DNA from: Herminiimonas sp. KBW02
GTDB lineage: Bacteria > Pseudomonadota > Gammaproteobacteria > Burkholderiales > Burkholderiaceae_D
Assembly (NCBI RefSeq): GCF_003852535.1
Contig: NZ_QAJP01000007.1
Span: 62,001-126,000 of the forward strand
DNA: 64,000 nt
Direction of reading: 5' to 3'
In this document: positions 42,565 to 51,563 of the stretch, in pieces
Numbering within the stretch: position 1 is the first letter of the stretch
Layout: every line of letters begins with the position of its first letter
Notes under the pieces: model-generated
Told to the model about the DNA's origin: nothing
Seen by the model: only the letters and a program-made list of their open reading frames with translations
The model's database searches: none
Made by a program: the position numbers and the translations under genes

Positions 42565-43584
42565 ATGGCGAGCCCGAAGAATCACAAACAGCTATGTAAG
42601 GAATTGATGCAGCAGCACGAAGTATTGCTGGAGTTGATAGGTGATGCGCCTTTCCACTATGTCGATATCCCTACGCACGGCAATGTAGGCGACTTGCTGA
42701 TCATGCACGGCACGCTGGCTTTCTTCCGCAAGCACGGTCTGCGTCCCAAGCTGATCGCACCTTACGACGCTTATGACCCGGAGTGGATAGATGAAGGTGA
42801 TGTGATCGTATTCCACGGCGGCGGCAATTTCGGTGACCTGTATCCATGCTTCCAGCAGTTGCGGGAAGACATCGTCATGTCGCATTCGCGCAATCGCATC
42901 ATTGTGCTGCCGCAATCGCTGCATTTCTCTTCAGCTGTCGAGCAGGCTGCTTCCGCAGAAGTATTCCGCAGTCATCCGGATGTACACATCTGTGTACGGG
43001 ATGAAGTGTCGCTGCAGATGGCGCAAGCCTTCAGCGATCACGTGTATCTGTTGCCGGATATGGCGCATCAGCTCTATCCGCTGCGGTCTGGGAACAAGCG
43101 TCCGTCACAACATGGTTTGCGCATTAGTCGCGTCGATGATGAAGGTGGTGCGCATGCCGATATGAGCGAGCTGAATATAGAAACTCTCACCGACTGGCCG
43201 GAATTCGTCGGTGAGCGGGAAGAACGTATCAACCTGTTCCGTCGTGGCCTTGGAGGTTTCTATCGCCGTGGTATGGGACGCATCGCGAATCGCATCCTGG
43301 TGCGTCTGTGGATCGCTTACTCGGCACGGCTAGTCAAGGATGCGGCGCGCTTGTTTGCGCGGCATGAGTTCATCGTGACGGATCGCCTGCACGGCCACAT
43401 CCTCGCTTGCCTGCTGAATCGCCCCAACATCGTGCTCGATAACAGCTATGGAAAGAATTCCCGCTATGTCGCGGCCTGGACGCAGCGCAGTGAGCTGGTG
43501 ACGCTGGAGCAGGCACAGACGCAACCCACACAGCCACGGACAACACGAATCGCAGATGTCGCGCAGTTGGCGGCCATCATTTAA
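42565..43584 (+). CDS. Polysaccharide pyruvyl transferase family protein
   Basis: Predicted to add ketal-linked pyruvate from phosphoenolpyruvate to a sugar of the repeat unit. The 339 residues match the polysaccharide pyruvyl transferase family (WcaK/EpsO type). Recognisable segments are THGNVGDLLIMHGTLAF, VIVFHGGGNFGDLYP, IIVLPQSLHFS, CVRDEVSLQMAQ and VTDRLHGHILACLL. It is cytoplasmic. Position between chain-length genes and glycosyltransferases suits repeat-unit decoration, which would give the polymer an acidic group. Confidence 0.9.
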   Translation: MASPKNHKQLCKELMQQHEVLLELIGDAPFHYVDIPTHGNVGDLLIMHGTLAFFRKHGLRPKLIAPYDAYDPEWIDEGDVIVFHGGGNFGDLYPCFQQLREDIVMSHSRNRIIVLPQSLHFSSAVEQAASAEVFRSHPDVHICVRDEVSLQMAQAFSDHVYLLPDMAHQLYPLRSGNKRPSQHGLRISRVDDEGGAHADMSELNIETLTDWPEFVGEREERINLFRRGLGGFYRRGMGRIANRILVRLWIAYSARLVKDAARLFARHEFIVTDRLHGHILACLLNRPNIVLDNSYGKNSRYVAAWTQRSELVTLEQAQTQPTQPRTTRIADVAQLAAII

Positions 43585-43596
43585 GGGAGAATTATT

Positions 43597-44673
43597 TTGG
43601 CGACGATAGATGTTTTACTGCCGGTGAAGAACGGCATCGACTACCTGGCGGCATCGCTGGACAGTATCTGCATGCAGACTTTCAGGGATTGGCGCGTGCT
43701 GGTGCTGGACCACGGTTCTACCGATGGCAGCCTGGAGCTGGCCGAGGACTACCACCGACGCGATCCGCGCATAGAAGTACATAGCTTCCCGCAAGCCGAA
43801 GGCCTGGCTGGCTTGCTGAATTGCGGCCTCGAGATCAGCGATTGCAAATATGTGATGCGGCATGATGCCGATGATGTCTGCTTCGTCGATCGTATGGAGA
43901 TCGTGCTGGCCGCTTTCAAACGGCAACCGGACTGTGTCGCTATCAGCGGGCAATCGTCGGTGATCAATGGTGCAGGTGAAGTCGGCGGCAATATCAAGAT
44001 GCCGATCGGTCGTCAGCGTGTGGCAGCCGCCAGCTTCTTCCGCAATCCGATTACGCATCCGGCTGCCATGATGGATTTCGCTGCGGTACAAAAACTGGGT
44101 GTGCGTTACGGCTCGGATTTCCTGAAGGTGATGCCTGCCGACAAGCGTTTGCAGGTGAATAGCCTGGCTGAGGATTACTTCATGTTCGGCCAGCTGGCGA
44201 TACTCGGCAAGTGCACCAATGTGCCGTCACAGCTGATCCAGTATCGCTGGCACGGCAGCAATGTCAGCGCGACGCGCTTCCGCGAACAGGTCGAGGTGTC
44301 GCTGGATATCTCGCGTTACCTGACGCGCTCCTTCTGCATCATGCATGACCTGCCTTACTTCGATCCGGCGCCTTTCTGCAATCACGGCGGTATTTTGTTT
44401 GATGTGAATGGCCGGACCGATTTTTCCGATGAGTTCGCGCAGATGGCGTATACCTTGCGCCGCGGACTCGGTGCGTCGGAAGAGCTGGAACGCGAACTGA
44501 TCTTCCGTAAAGCGGCATCGACGCGGCAGGATGCGGCCTTGCTGTGGCGCTATTTCCAGTTCCAGTCGCGCAATGCACCTGAGACTGGTGAATGGAATGC
44601 CATCCGTTCCTGGCTGATCCGTCGTTTCCCTGGCAAGGGCAGCATGAGTGTGGCCGGGGAACTGGCTGCTTAA
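43597..44673 (+). CDS. Glycosyltransferase family 2
   Basis: A 358-residue GT2-type enzyme. The N-terminal nucleotide-sugar domain reads IDVLLPVKNGIDYLAASLDS and VLDHGSTDGSLELAE, with the metal-binding acidic motif in MRHDADDVCFVDRM. A C-terminal acceptor part follows. No membrane helices are apparent. The start appears to be TTG at 43597, well placed after AAGGGAGA, since no ATG fits the conserved N-terminus. Donor and acceptor sugars cannot be derived from sequence. Confidence 0.88.
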   Translation: MATIDVLLPVKNGIDYLAASLDSICMQTFRDWRVLVLDHGSTDGSLELAEDYHRRDPRIEVHSFPQAEGLAGLLNCGLEISDCKYVMRHDADDVCFVDRMEIVLAAFKRQPDCVAISGQSSVINGAGEVGGNIKMPIGRQRVAAASFFRNPITHPAAMMDFAAVQKLGVRYGSDFLKVMPADKRLQVNSLAEDYFMFGQLAILGKCTNVPSQLIQYRWHGSNVSATRFREQVEVSLDISRYLTRSFCIMHDLPYFDPAPFCNHGGILFDVNGRTDFSDEFAQMAYTLRRGLGASEELERELIFRKAASTRQDAALLWRYFQFQSRNAPETGEWNAIRSWLIRRFPGKGSMSVAGELAA

Positions 44674-44677
44674 TTCC

Positions 44678-46117
44678 ATGCCTACCGACATTCCATATCA
44701 GGCCACTGCAGCTGGTGGCAAAGTACACATGCGCTGGCTGCCGAATCAGGGGCAGGCGCATACAGTACTGGGCGTGATCGTGCTGGCGCTGCTGGCCGGG
44801 ATCGTCGTACCGTTTTATGCGGAAGTGATGGATTACAAGCTGGCGCGACTGGCAGCCTTGCCTGCCTTCCTGCTGTTTGGTTTTCTGCTGCTGTTTAACC
44901 GTATGGCCTTGCTGACGCTGATTATCGTGTTTCGCTCGGTCGGTGATGTGGTGCTGGAATCCACTCGTTTCTCGATAGGCGGCTATACCACCGGGCTCGG
45001 TGGTGTCATCAATCTGTGTGTGATCCTGCTGGCCTGCATGCTGGTGATGGAGCGGCCGCAGCAATTGCCGAAGAAGATGGTCTGGTCGTGGTTGCCGTTC
45101 CTGCTGGCAGCGCTGTTCGGTGTCGTGATCTCGCCGGAGAAGGGTGACGCGATCCGCACTTACCTGACGCTGTTGTCTTATTTCGCGATGTTCGTGAGTG
45201 CTTTTTACTTCGTGCGCTCGGCGCAGGATTTCCGCTATTGCGTACGATTGGTGTTGTGGTCCTCGGTCTTGCCTGCGCTGTATGCAGTGGTCGATGTTGC
45301 CTTGCACGGTGCCAGCGGCGGGGCGGAAGGCTTCCGCCTGCAATCAACGTTTACCCATCCGAATATCTTCGCCTTTTACCTGACGCTGGTGATCCCGCTG
45401 ATCCTGTTCACTCTGAAGGATAAGGCCATGCCTATGAGTGGCACCATGCGGGTGGTGGTGACGCTGTACTTCTTTTACCTGCTGGCTTTGCTGGTGCTGA
45501 CGCAGACCCGTAGTGCGTGGATTGCCTGTCTGTTTGTCTTTGTCGGCTATGCCTTGCTGTTTGAACGACGTTATCTGCTGTACCTGATGCTGTTGCCGGT
45601 GGTGGCTTTGCTGGTGCCGGAGATCCGTGATCGCTTGCTGGATCTGGGTAGCGGTACCGAAGCAGTCGGCTATGCGAAGCTGAATTCGTTTGCCTGGCGT
45701 TTGTCGATCTGGGAGAGCGGCCTGCAGTGGATGCGCCCCAGCCATTATCTGTCCGGCTACGGCGTCGATGCTTTCCGTTACTTTTCACAGACTTTTTTTC
45801 CGGCTGCAAACAAGATGAACTGGGGTGCGCACAATGTCTATGTGCAATGGTTCTTTGATGCAGGTGTGCTCGGCTTGGGTGCTTATCTCTTCCTGTATGC
45901 ACGCATGGTGCTGGTGCTGAAAGCCTTGTTCAGGACAGACCGGCTGGCGTCCTTCATCACGATTGCTATCGTGATTGTGTATCTGGTGGTGTCGTCCTCG
46001 GACAATATGTTCGGCTATCTGGTCTTTAACTGGTACTTTTGGTTTGTCATCGGTGCCGGCTGCGCACTGGCGACTATCAGCGGGGCCTTGCCCACTACTA
46101 AAGAAGGTGCGCGATGA
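44678..46117 (+). CDS. O-antigen ligase-like polysaccharide polymerase (Wzy)
   Basis: A 479-residue polytopic inner-membrane protein with about ten to twelve helices and a large periplasmic loop (about 360-395). It includes the Wzy_C/O-antigen ligase pattern LLVLTQTRSAWIACLFVF and the loop GYGVDAFRYFSQTFFP with AHNVYVQWFFDAG. It should polymerise repeat units on the periplasmic face, in partnership with the flippase at the cluster's end and epsF/epsG. The ATG at 44678 lies four bases after the upstream stop with little ribosome site, suggesting coupling. It overlaps the next gene by four bases. Confidence 0.87.
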   Translation: MPTDIPYQATAAGGKVHMRWLPNQGQAHTVLGVIVLALLAGIVVPFYAEVMDYKLARLAALPAFLLFGFLLLFNRMALLTLIIVFRSVGDVVLESTRFSIGGYTTGLGGVINLCVILLACMLVMERPQQLPKKMVWSWLPFLLAALFGVVISPEKGDAIRTYLTLLSYFAMFVSAFYFVRSAQDFRYCVRLVLWSSVLPALYAVVDVALHGASGGAEGFRLQSTFTHPNIFAFYLTLVIPLILFTLKDKAMPMSGTMRVVVTLYFFYLLALLVLTQTRSAWIACLFVFVGYALLFERRYLLYLMLLPVVALLVPEIRDRLLDLGSGTEAVGYAKLNSFAWRLSIWESGLQWMRPSHYLSGYGVDAFRYFSQTFFPAANKMNWGAHNVYVQWFFDAGVLGLGAYLFLYARMVLVLKALFRTDRLASFITIAIVIVYLVVSSSDNMFGYLVFNWYFWFVIGAGCALATISGALPTTKEGAR

Positions 46118-47088
46118 GCGGCCCGCGTCTGGAAGTGCTGGATGGCTGGCGCGGCGTCAGCATCCTGTGTGTACTGGCAGCGCACTTGCTGCCTATGGGA
46201 CCCAAGGTATTGCAGATGAATGCGATGTTTGGGCTGCTCGGTATGTCTTTGTTCTTTACGCTGTCCGGTTTCCTGATTACTTCCTTCCTGCTGAAGGACC
46301 CGCCGGTGTCGGATTTTCTGGTGCGTCGCTTCTTCCGCATCCTGCCGCTCGCATGGTTGTATCTGGCGCTGGCATTGACGCTGGCTGGTGCGTCGGCGGA
46401 TACCTGGCTGTCGCATTTCTTCTTTTACGCAAACTTGCCGCCAGTGCATCTGGTGACGCTGACTGAACACATCTGGAGTTTGTGCCTGGAGATGCAGTTT
46501 TATCTGGGCATCGCCTTGCTGTTTGCCTTGTTTGGAGTGCGCAGCCTGTTGCTGCTTCCTTTGCTGGCTTTGTTCTTCACCGGCTTGCGCGTAACGGATG
46601 GCGTGTATGCATCCAGCATCAGCTATTACCGCATGGATGAAATCCTGGCCGGTTGTACTTTGGCCTTGCTGGTACAGCACCGCAGTGATTTGCGTGTGCT
46701 GGCGTGGCTGAAAAAAATTCCGCAATGGCCATTGCTGCTGTTGTTGCTGGTGTCCTGCCATGAGCAGGGCGCAGCGCTGAATTACCTGCGTCCGTATCTG
46801 GCGGCGCTGCTGGTCGGCAGCACCATCGTCAATCCGGCCAGCACGCTCGCCACCCTGCTGAACCGTCGCGTGCTGGTTTACCTGGCGACTATCTCCTATG
46901 CGTTGTACGTGATCCATCCGCTGCTGGCGCATACCTGGCTCGGTAGCGGTGATGTGATCGTCAAATACCTGAAGCGGCCCTTGCTGTTCGCGGTGCTGTT
47001 CGTCCTTGCGCATATCTCTACCTTCTACTTTGAACACTGGTGGATAGCGCGCGGCAAGATGATGGCCAACAAATTTAAAACAGCTTAA
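46114..47088 (+). CDS. Acyltransferase 3 family membrane protein
   Basis: A 324-residue integral membrane O-acyltransferase (AT3/OafA type) with about ten helices. The family start is DGWRGVSILCVLAAHLLPMG, with the catalytic histidine in the first helix. FFTLSGFLITSFLL and LVRRFFRILPLAWLY follow, and the late TISYALYVIHPLLAHTW. It probably acetylates the polymer or its lipid-linked precursor. ATGA overlap with the polymerase gene supports cotranslation. Confidence 0.9.
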   Translation: MSGPRLEVLDGWRGVSILCVLAAHLLPMGPKVLQMNAMFGLLGMSLFFTLSGFLITSFLLKDPPVSDFLVRRFFRILPLAWLYLALALTLAGASADTWLSHFFFYANLPPVHLVTLTEHIWSLCLEMQFYLGIALLFALFGVRSLLLLPLLALFFTGLRVTDGVYASSISYYRMDEILAGCTLALLVQHRSDLRVLAWLKKIPQWPLLLLLLVSCHEQGAALNYLRPYLAALLVGSTIVNPASTLATLLNRRVLVYLATISYALYVIHPLLAHTWLGSGDVIVKYLKRPLLFAVLFVLAHISTFYFEHWWIARGKMMANKFKTA

Positions 47089-47093
47089 ATAAT

Positions 47094-48536
47094 ATGGAGA
47101 ACCCGGATATGCCTATTTCCCACCCTGATGTCGGTACCAAAAACAGTATTGCGACTGCACTGGCTTTGTGTGGCGCATTGCTGCTGACAGGCGCGCCCAT
47201 GCATGCGGCAGCGCAGAGTGGCTGGGGGACGTATCAAAAGCCGTTTGCCGCCAGCTCACCGTGGAATAGTCGTCCGGTGCAGCCGGTGCTGGGCGACTTC
47301 GTGATCCCGAAGTCCACCTATGCACCTGGCGTTGCTGGTGGTGAGTGGTCTACTGGTGTGTTCCTCGCGAAAGCAGGGGATCAGCCTGTCACGGTAAGCG
47401 GTTTGCCGAAGACGCAAGGCCTGTGGGACCCGGATGCATCTGCTTTCCATGACGTGACTATCCCGCGCTGGCCTGCGGATGTAGTGGCTGCCAGCGCCAG
47501 TGATGGTCATGCCGATATCGTTGATCCGGCGACCGGCATCGTTCACTCATTCTGGCAATTGAAAAAGGTCGATGGCAAGTGGGTCGCGGCGCAGTATGCA
47601 TGGACCAAACTGAACGGTCGCGGCTGGGGTGATCCGGCGCATTACTTCCAGGGTGCGCGCGCGGCCGGAGTGGCGACTGCGGGTGGCCTGATACGCAAGC
47701 ATGAAGTGAAGGACGGCGATGTGATGTATCGCCACGCGCTGGCCATGTCGCTGACCTTCGACGGGTTATCGTCGCAACCGACTTATGTATTCCCGGCGAC
47801 TTCGGCAGATACCGATGCCGCCACGCGCAACACAGGAAAGATACCGGAAGGTGCCTTGCTGATGCTGCCGTCTTCCTATGACACCAGCAAGATCAGCAAT
47901 CCTGATCTGCGCAAAGTCGCGGAGACGCTGAAGACCTACGGCGCTTATGTGGTTGATCGTAACTTCGGTACGCCTTTCTTTATCTATGTGGAAAACGGTG
48001 CCGGTTTCGATTTGCATAAAGGCGGCTGGGACAACAACGTAGCCAATGATCTGGAACGCATGCGCGTGGCACTGCGTCCGGTGGTGTCAGCGCAAGGCTG
48101 GCTGGATGGGAATGGGCAGCCTGTCGTTCTGCAAAAGCAAATGAATCTCCTGTCCATGCGTGGCCCGTGGCAATTGCAATCGGGTGCCAGCCTGGGGGAT
48201 TTCGATACCTGGCAACAGGCGGTGGTGTTTCCTGCCAACGCGCAGGCGGTGACACAAGTCAATTATTCATCGCGTGGTTTGCATCCGGTGAACTGGGCCT
48301 TGCCACAGGCAGGAAAGAACTACCGCGTTACTGCGCGGACCACTGGCGGTGGCAAATTGCGCCTGCAAGTACGCCACCCATCCGGCAACCCGCTTTACTT
48401 CGATAGCGGCGAGTTGACGAACGGCGAAGGCAAGACCTTTGCATGGCCTGATCCGCGCGCGATTGTGACCGTGTATGCGACCAGTGGTGTCGGCACCGTG
48501 TCTACGGTGAGTGGTGAATTACTGCAAATGGATTAA
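47094..48536 (+). CDS. Secreted protein of unknown function in the EPS cluster
   Basis: A 480-residue protein I cannot assign. A signal peptide (about 15-41, cleavage near MHAAA-QSG) implies export. The mature part begins with an [11 protein letters not shown] segment, has a central globular region with many Trp, Tyr, His and Asp (WAKLN-like, [26 protein letters not shown]), and ends with an all-beta module (about 385-480, [18 protein letters not shown]). That layout is common in carbohydrate-active enzymes with an accessory domain. Its place between acyltransferase genes makes a polymer-cleaving, -binding or -modifying role likely, but no catalytic signature is recognisable. Confidence 0.7.
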   Translation: MENPDMPISHPDVGTKNSIATALALCGALLLTGAPMHAAAQSGWGTYQKPFAASSPWNSRPVQPVLGDFVIPKSTYAPGVAGGEWSTGVFLAKAGDQPVTVSGLPKTQGLWDPDASAFHDVTIPRWPADVVAASASDGHADIVDPATGIVHSFWQLKKVDGKWVAAQYAWTKLNGRGWGDPAHYFQGARAAGVATAGGLIRKHEVKDGDVMYRHALAMSLTFDGLSSQPTYVFPATSADTDAATRNTGKIPEGALLMLPSSYDTSKISNPDLRKVAETLKTYGAYVVDRNFGTPFFIYVENGAGFDLHKGGWDNNVANDLERMRVALRPVVSAQGWLDGNGQPVVLQKQMNLLSMRGPWQLQSGASLGDFDTWQQAVVFPANAQAVTQVNYSSRGLHPVNWALPQAGKNYRVTARTTGGGKLRLQVRHPSGNPLYFDSGELTNGEGKTFAWPDPRAIVTVYATSGVGTVSTVSGELLQMD

Positions 48537-49123
48537 TGAAACGAATGATGGATAGCGACTGGTCAGCAGATGTGCAGCGATATGACATGCGACGCCCGTT
48601 CCTGAAAGAGCAATCGATCTGGGCCGTGTGGACTTATCGCCTGGGGCGACGCATAGATAACCGCGCACCGGGGCGCATGAAGCGTGTGCTGACGGCTGTG
48701 TACTGGCCGTGGTTCCGCCTGGTGGAAACCATGGTCGGCATCAGCCTGCCGAAGTCGGCAGTGATAGGCGGCGGTCTGCGCATCTGGCATTTCGGCGGCA
48801 TCTTTGTACACCCGGAAGCGCAGATAGGTCGCAACTGCACTTTGCGCCAGGGCGTGACCATAGGTAATCGCGTGGCCGACGGTGCGGTGCCGGTGATCGG
48901 TGACGACGTCGAGTTTGGTGCGTATGCACAAGTGCTGGGCGCGGTGCGCATCGGGAATGGTTGCCGCATCGGTGCGCTGTCGGTGGTCTTGTGCGATGTG
49001 CCGGATGGTGCAACGGCGGTCGGTGTGCCGGCGCGAATAGTCGGACAGACGGAAGCAGATAGTCTGCAAAAAAATATACAAGAAGATGTGTCGAGGATTA
49101 TGCGTTCCGCTACGGAGCGCTGA
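48536..49123 (+). CDS. Serine O-acetyltransferase-like hexapeptide acetyltransferase
   Basis: A 195-residue left-handed beta-helix acetyltransferase of the CysE/WcaB type. A helical N-terminus (about 20-75) is followed by hexapeptide repeats (about 85-175, with LRIWHFGGIFVHPEAQIGRNC, GNRVADGAVPVIGDDVEFG and AVGVPARIVG). In an EPS cluster it more likely acetylates a sugar than serine. It shares one base with the preceding stop codon (TAATG). Nearby in-frame ATGs at 48545 and 48548 are possible starts. Confidence 0.83.
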   Translation: MKRMMDSDWSADVQRYDMRRPFLKEQSIWAVWTYRLGRRIDNRAPGRMKRVLTAVYWPWFRLVETMVGISLPKSAVIGGGLRIWHFGGIFVHPEAQIGRNCTLRQGVTIGNRVADGAVPVIGDDVEFGAYAQVLGAVRIGNGCRIGALSVVLCDVPDGATAVGVPARIVGQTEADSLQKNIQEDVSRIMRSATER

Positions 49124-49134
49124 AAGGATATGAA

Positions 49135-50379
49135 GTGAACGCGATACGTGTTGCCTACCTGATTAATCAATACCCGAAGGTGAGCCACAGCTTTATCCGG
49201 CGGGAAATATTAGCGCTGGAACGTCAGGGCATGAATGTGCAAAGGATAGCGATGCGCGGCTGGGATGGTGATCTGGTCGATGCCGAGGATTTCACTGAAC
49301 GTGATCGCACGCGCTATGTATTGAAAAACGGTTTGTCCGGCTTGCTACGCTCGGTGTTGTCGGTTGCTACCTCTACGCCGACGCGCCTGTTTCACGGTTT
49401 GCGCCTGGCCTGGCAGATGAGCAAACGCGCCGACCGTTCCTTGCCTTACCACTTGATATATCTGGCGGAGGCATGCCAGGTAGCCTTGTGGCTGAAGCGG
49501 GAAGGTGTGACGCATCTGCATGCGCACTTCGGTACCAATTCTGCCGAGGTAGCAATGCTGGCGAGCGAACTGACTGGCGTACCGTACAGCCTGACCATAC
49601 ATGGCTCGGAAGAATTCGATAAGGCCGAGTTCATCGGCCTCGGGGAAAAGCTGCGCCGCGCTACCTTTGTCGCTGCTGTCAGTTCTTTCTGTCGCAGTCA
49701 GTTGTATCGCAGCGTCGCCTATACACACTGGGCCAAGATGCACATCGTGCATTGTGGCGTCGATCCTGACTTCTATCGCATAGGTGCGACACAGGTCGTC
49801 GAGAAGCCACGCTTTGTTTGCGTCGGACGTTTATGTGAACAGAAGGGCCAGCAAATCCTGATAGAAGCGGCAGCGCGACTGGCGGCCAAGGGTATAGATT
49901 TTGAACTGGTGCTGGCAGGGGATGGTGAGATGCGCCCCGAGGTCGAAGCACTGATTGAAAAACATGGTCTGGGTGCGCAGGTAAGGATTACCGGCTGGAT
50001 CAGCAGCGAGCAGGTCAGGCAGGAGCTGCTGGCGGCGCGTGCACTGGTGATGGCGAGTTTTGCTGAGGGTTTGCCGGTAGTGATTATGGAAGCGATGTCG
50101 GTACAGCGTCCGGTGCTGACGACATGGATAGCCGGGATACCGGAGCTGGTGATCGAAGGTGAAAACGGCTGGTTGTATCCGCCGGGTTCGGTCGATGAGC
50201 TGGCACTGGCGATGGAGCGTTGCCTGAATACACCGCATGATGAACTGGCACGCATGGGTTCTCGTGCGCGTACCCGTGTGCTGGCCCGTCACGACATCGA
50301 CCGGGAAGCGGCCAAGCTGATTGCCCTGTTCTATCAAGTGTCGCAAGGTGATCGCTGGCTGCTGGGAGGTAAACCATGA
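49135..50379 (+). CDS. Glycosyltransferase family 4 (WcaL-like)
   Basis: A 414-residue GT-B enzyme of the colanic-acid WcaL type. The N-terminal acceptor domain includes RVAYLINQYPKVSHSFIRRE and GVTHLHAHFGTNSAEVA, with SLTIHGSEEF. The C-terminal donor domain has RFVCVGRLCEQKGQQILIEA, GDGEMRPEVEALI and the E-x7-E motif in SFAEGLPVVIMEAMSVQRPV. The start is GTG at 49135 after AAAGGA. It overlaps the next gene by four bases. The sugar is unknown; WcaL relatives often transfer galactose. Confidence 0.9.
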   Translation: MNAIRVAYLINQYPKVSHSFIRREILALERQGMNVQRIAMRGWDGDLVDAEDFTERDRTRYVLKNGLSGLLRSVLSVATSTPTRLFHGLRLAWQMSKRADRSLPYHLIYLAEACQVALWLKREGVTHLHAHFGTNSAEVAMLASELTGVPYSLTIHGSEEFDKAEFIGLGEKLRRATFVAAVSSFCRSQLYRSVAYTHWAKMHIVHCGVDPDFYRIGATQVVEKPRFVCVGRLCEQKGQQILIEAAARLAAKGIDFELVLAGDGEMRPEVEALIEKHGLGAQVRITGWISSEQVRQELLAARALVMASFAEGLPVVIMEAMSVQRPVLTTWIAGIPELVIEGENGWLYPPGSVDELALAMERCLNTPHDELARMGSRARTRVLARHDIDREAAKLIALFYQVSQGDRWLLGGKP

Positions 50380-51563
50380 TGACTCTATTCCAGATCATTT
50401 TGTTGCTGGTGGTACTGGCCTTGCTGGTGCCGGTTGCCGTGCTCCTGCTGCAGGTACTGGCGGCGACGGCAAAGAAATCCGTGGCCGCTATACCCGGCGG
50501 ACGGCGTCCGGAAGTCGCGGTACTGGTGCCAGCGCACAATGAAGCACAAGGCATAGCCGCGACCGTGGCCGGGATACGTGCGCAGTTGCGTGAGGGTGAC
50601 CGCATTCTGGTTGTTGCTGATAACTGCGATGATGACACCGCAGAACAGGCATTGGCGGCTGGTGCACCGGTATTGGAGCGCGATGATTTATCGGCGCGCG
50701 GCAAAGGCTATGCGCTGGATGCTGGCGTGCGGCAACTGGCGCTGAGTCCGCCGGAGGTCTTGATCATCATAGATGCCGATTGTCGCGTAAAAGCTGGCTC
50801 GATCACACACCTGGCTTGTACTGCGCTGGAAACGCAAAGACCGGTGCAAGCGCTGGATCTGATGCGCGCACCACGCGGTGCCGGTCTGAAGATACGTATT
50901 GCCGAGTTTGCCTGGATAGTGAAGAACAAGGTGCGTGCACTGGGTTTCCATCATCTGGGTTTGCCGTGTCAGTTGATGGGTACCGGCATGGCCTTTCCGT
51001 GGCCGTTGATAGCGCAGGCGTCGCTGGCGAACGGTCACCTGGCGGAAGACATGAAACTGGGCGTAGAGCTGGCGCGGGCGCAGGCGGCACCGGTATTTTG
51101 TCCGGAAGCCTGCGTGGTCAGTTACTTCCCGAGCAGCGATGAAGCCGCGCGCATGCAACGCACGCGCTGGGAGCATGGGCATATGGGCATGATCATGCAT
51201 GAAGGCTTGCCTTTGCTGTGGCAGGGCATACGCGAGCGCAATCGTGCGCTGTTTGCGATGGCGCTGGATATGTGCGTACCGCCGCTGGCTTTGCTGACGC
51301 TGCTGGCGTGCGCAGTGTTTGCCATGACTGCGCTGAATTTCCTGGTCTTTGATTACGCTACGCCGCTGGTATTGGCCGGTGTATTACTGGCGGCATTGAC
51401 GCTGGCGATACTGCTGTCGTGGCAACGCTTTGGCCAACAAGTGTTGAGCCTGAAGGATTTATTTTCGGCATTGGGCTATGCGTGCTGGAAGTTACCGTTG
51501 TACATGAAGTTCTTCGTGAACCGTCAGCTTGAATGGGTAAGGGCCAGACGTGATGCAGAATAA
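50376..51563 (+). CDS. Glycosyltransferase family 2, membrane-bound
   Basis: A 395-residue GT2 enzyme of the processive/membrane type. An N-terminal helix (about 5-28) is followed by a catalytic domain (about 45-265) with EVAVLVPAHNEAQGIAATVA, VVADNCDDDTA, the metal-binding IIDADCRVK, the AEDMKLG motif and QRTRWEHGHM (the Q-x-x-RW signature). Two C-terminal helices lie near 295-320 and 326-346. It is more like ceramide or hyaluronan-type synthases than soluble GT2 enzymes. It overlaps both neighbours (ATGA before, 11 bases after). Confidence 0.88.
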   Translation: MMTLFQIILLLVVLALLVPVAVLLLQVLAATAKKSVAAIPGGRRPEVAVLVPAHNEAQGIAATVAGIRAQLREGDRILVVADNCDDDTAEQALAAGAPVLERDDLSARGKGYALDAGVRQLALSPPEVLIIIDADCRVKAGSITHLACTALETQRPVQALDLMRAPRGAGLKIRIAEFAWIVKNKVRALGFHHLGLPCQLMGTGMAFPWPLIAQASLANGHLAEDMKLGVELARAQAAPVFCPEACVVSYFPSSDEAARMQRTRWEHGHMGMIMHEGLPLLWQGIRERNRALFAMALDMCVPPLALLTLLACAVFAMTALNFLVFDYATPLVLAGVLLAALTLAILLSWQRFGQQVLSLKDLFSALGYACWKLPLYMKFFVNRQLEWVRARRDAE

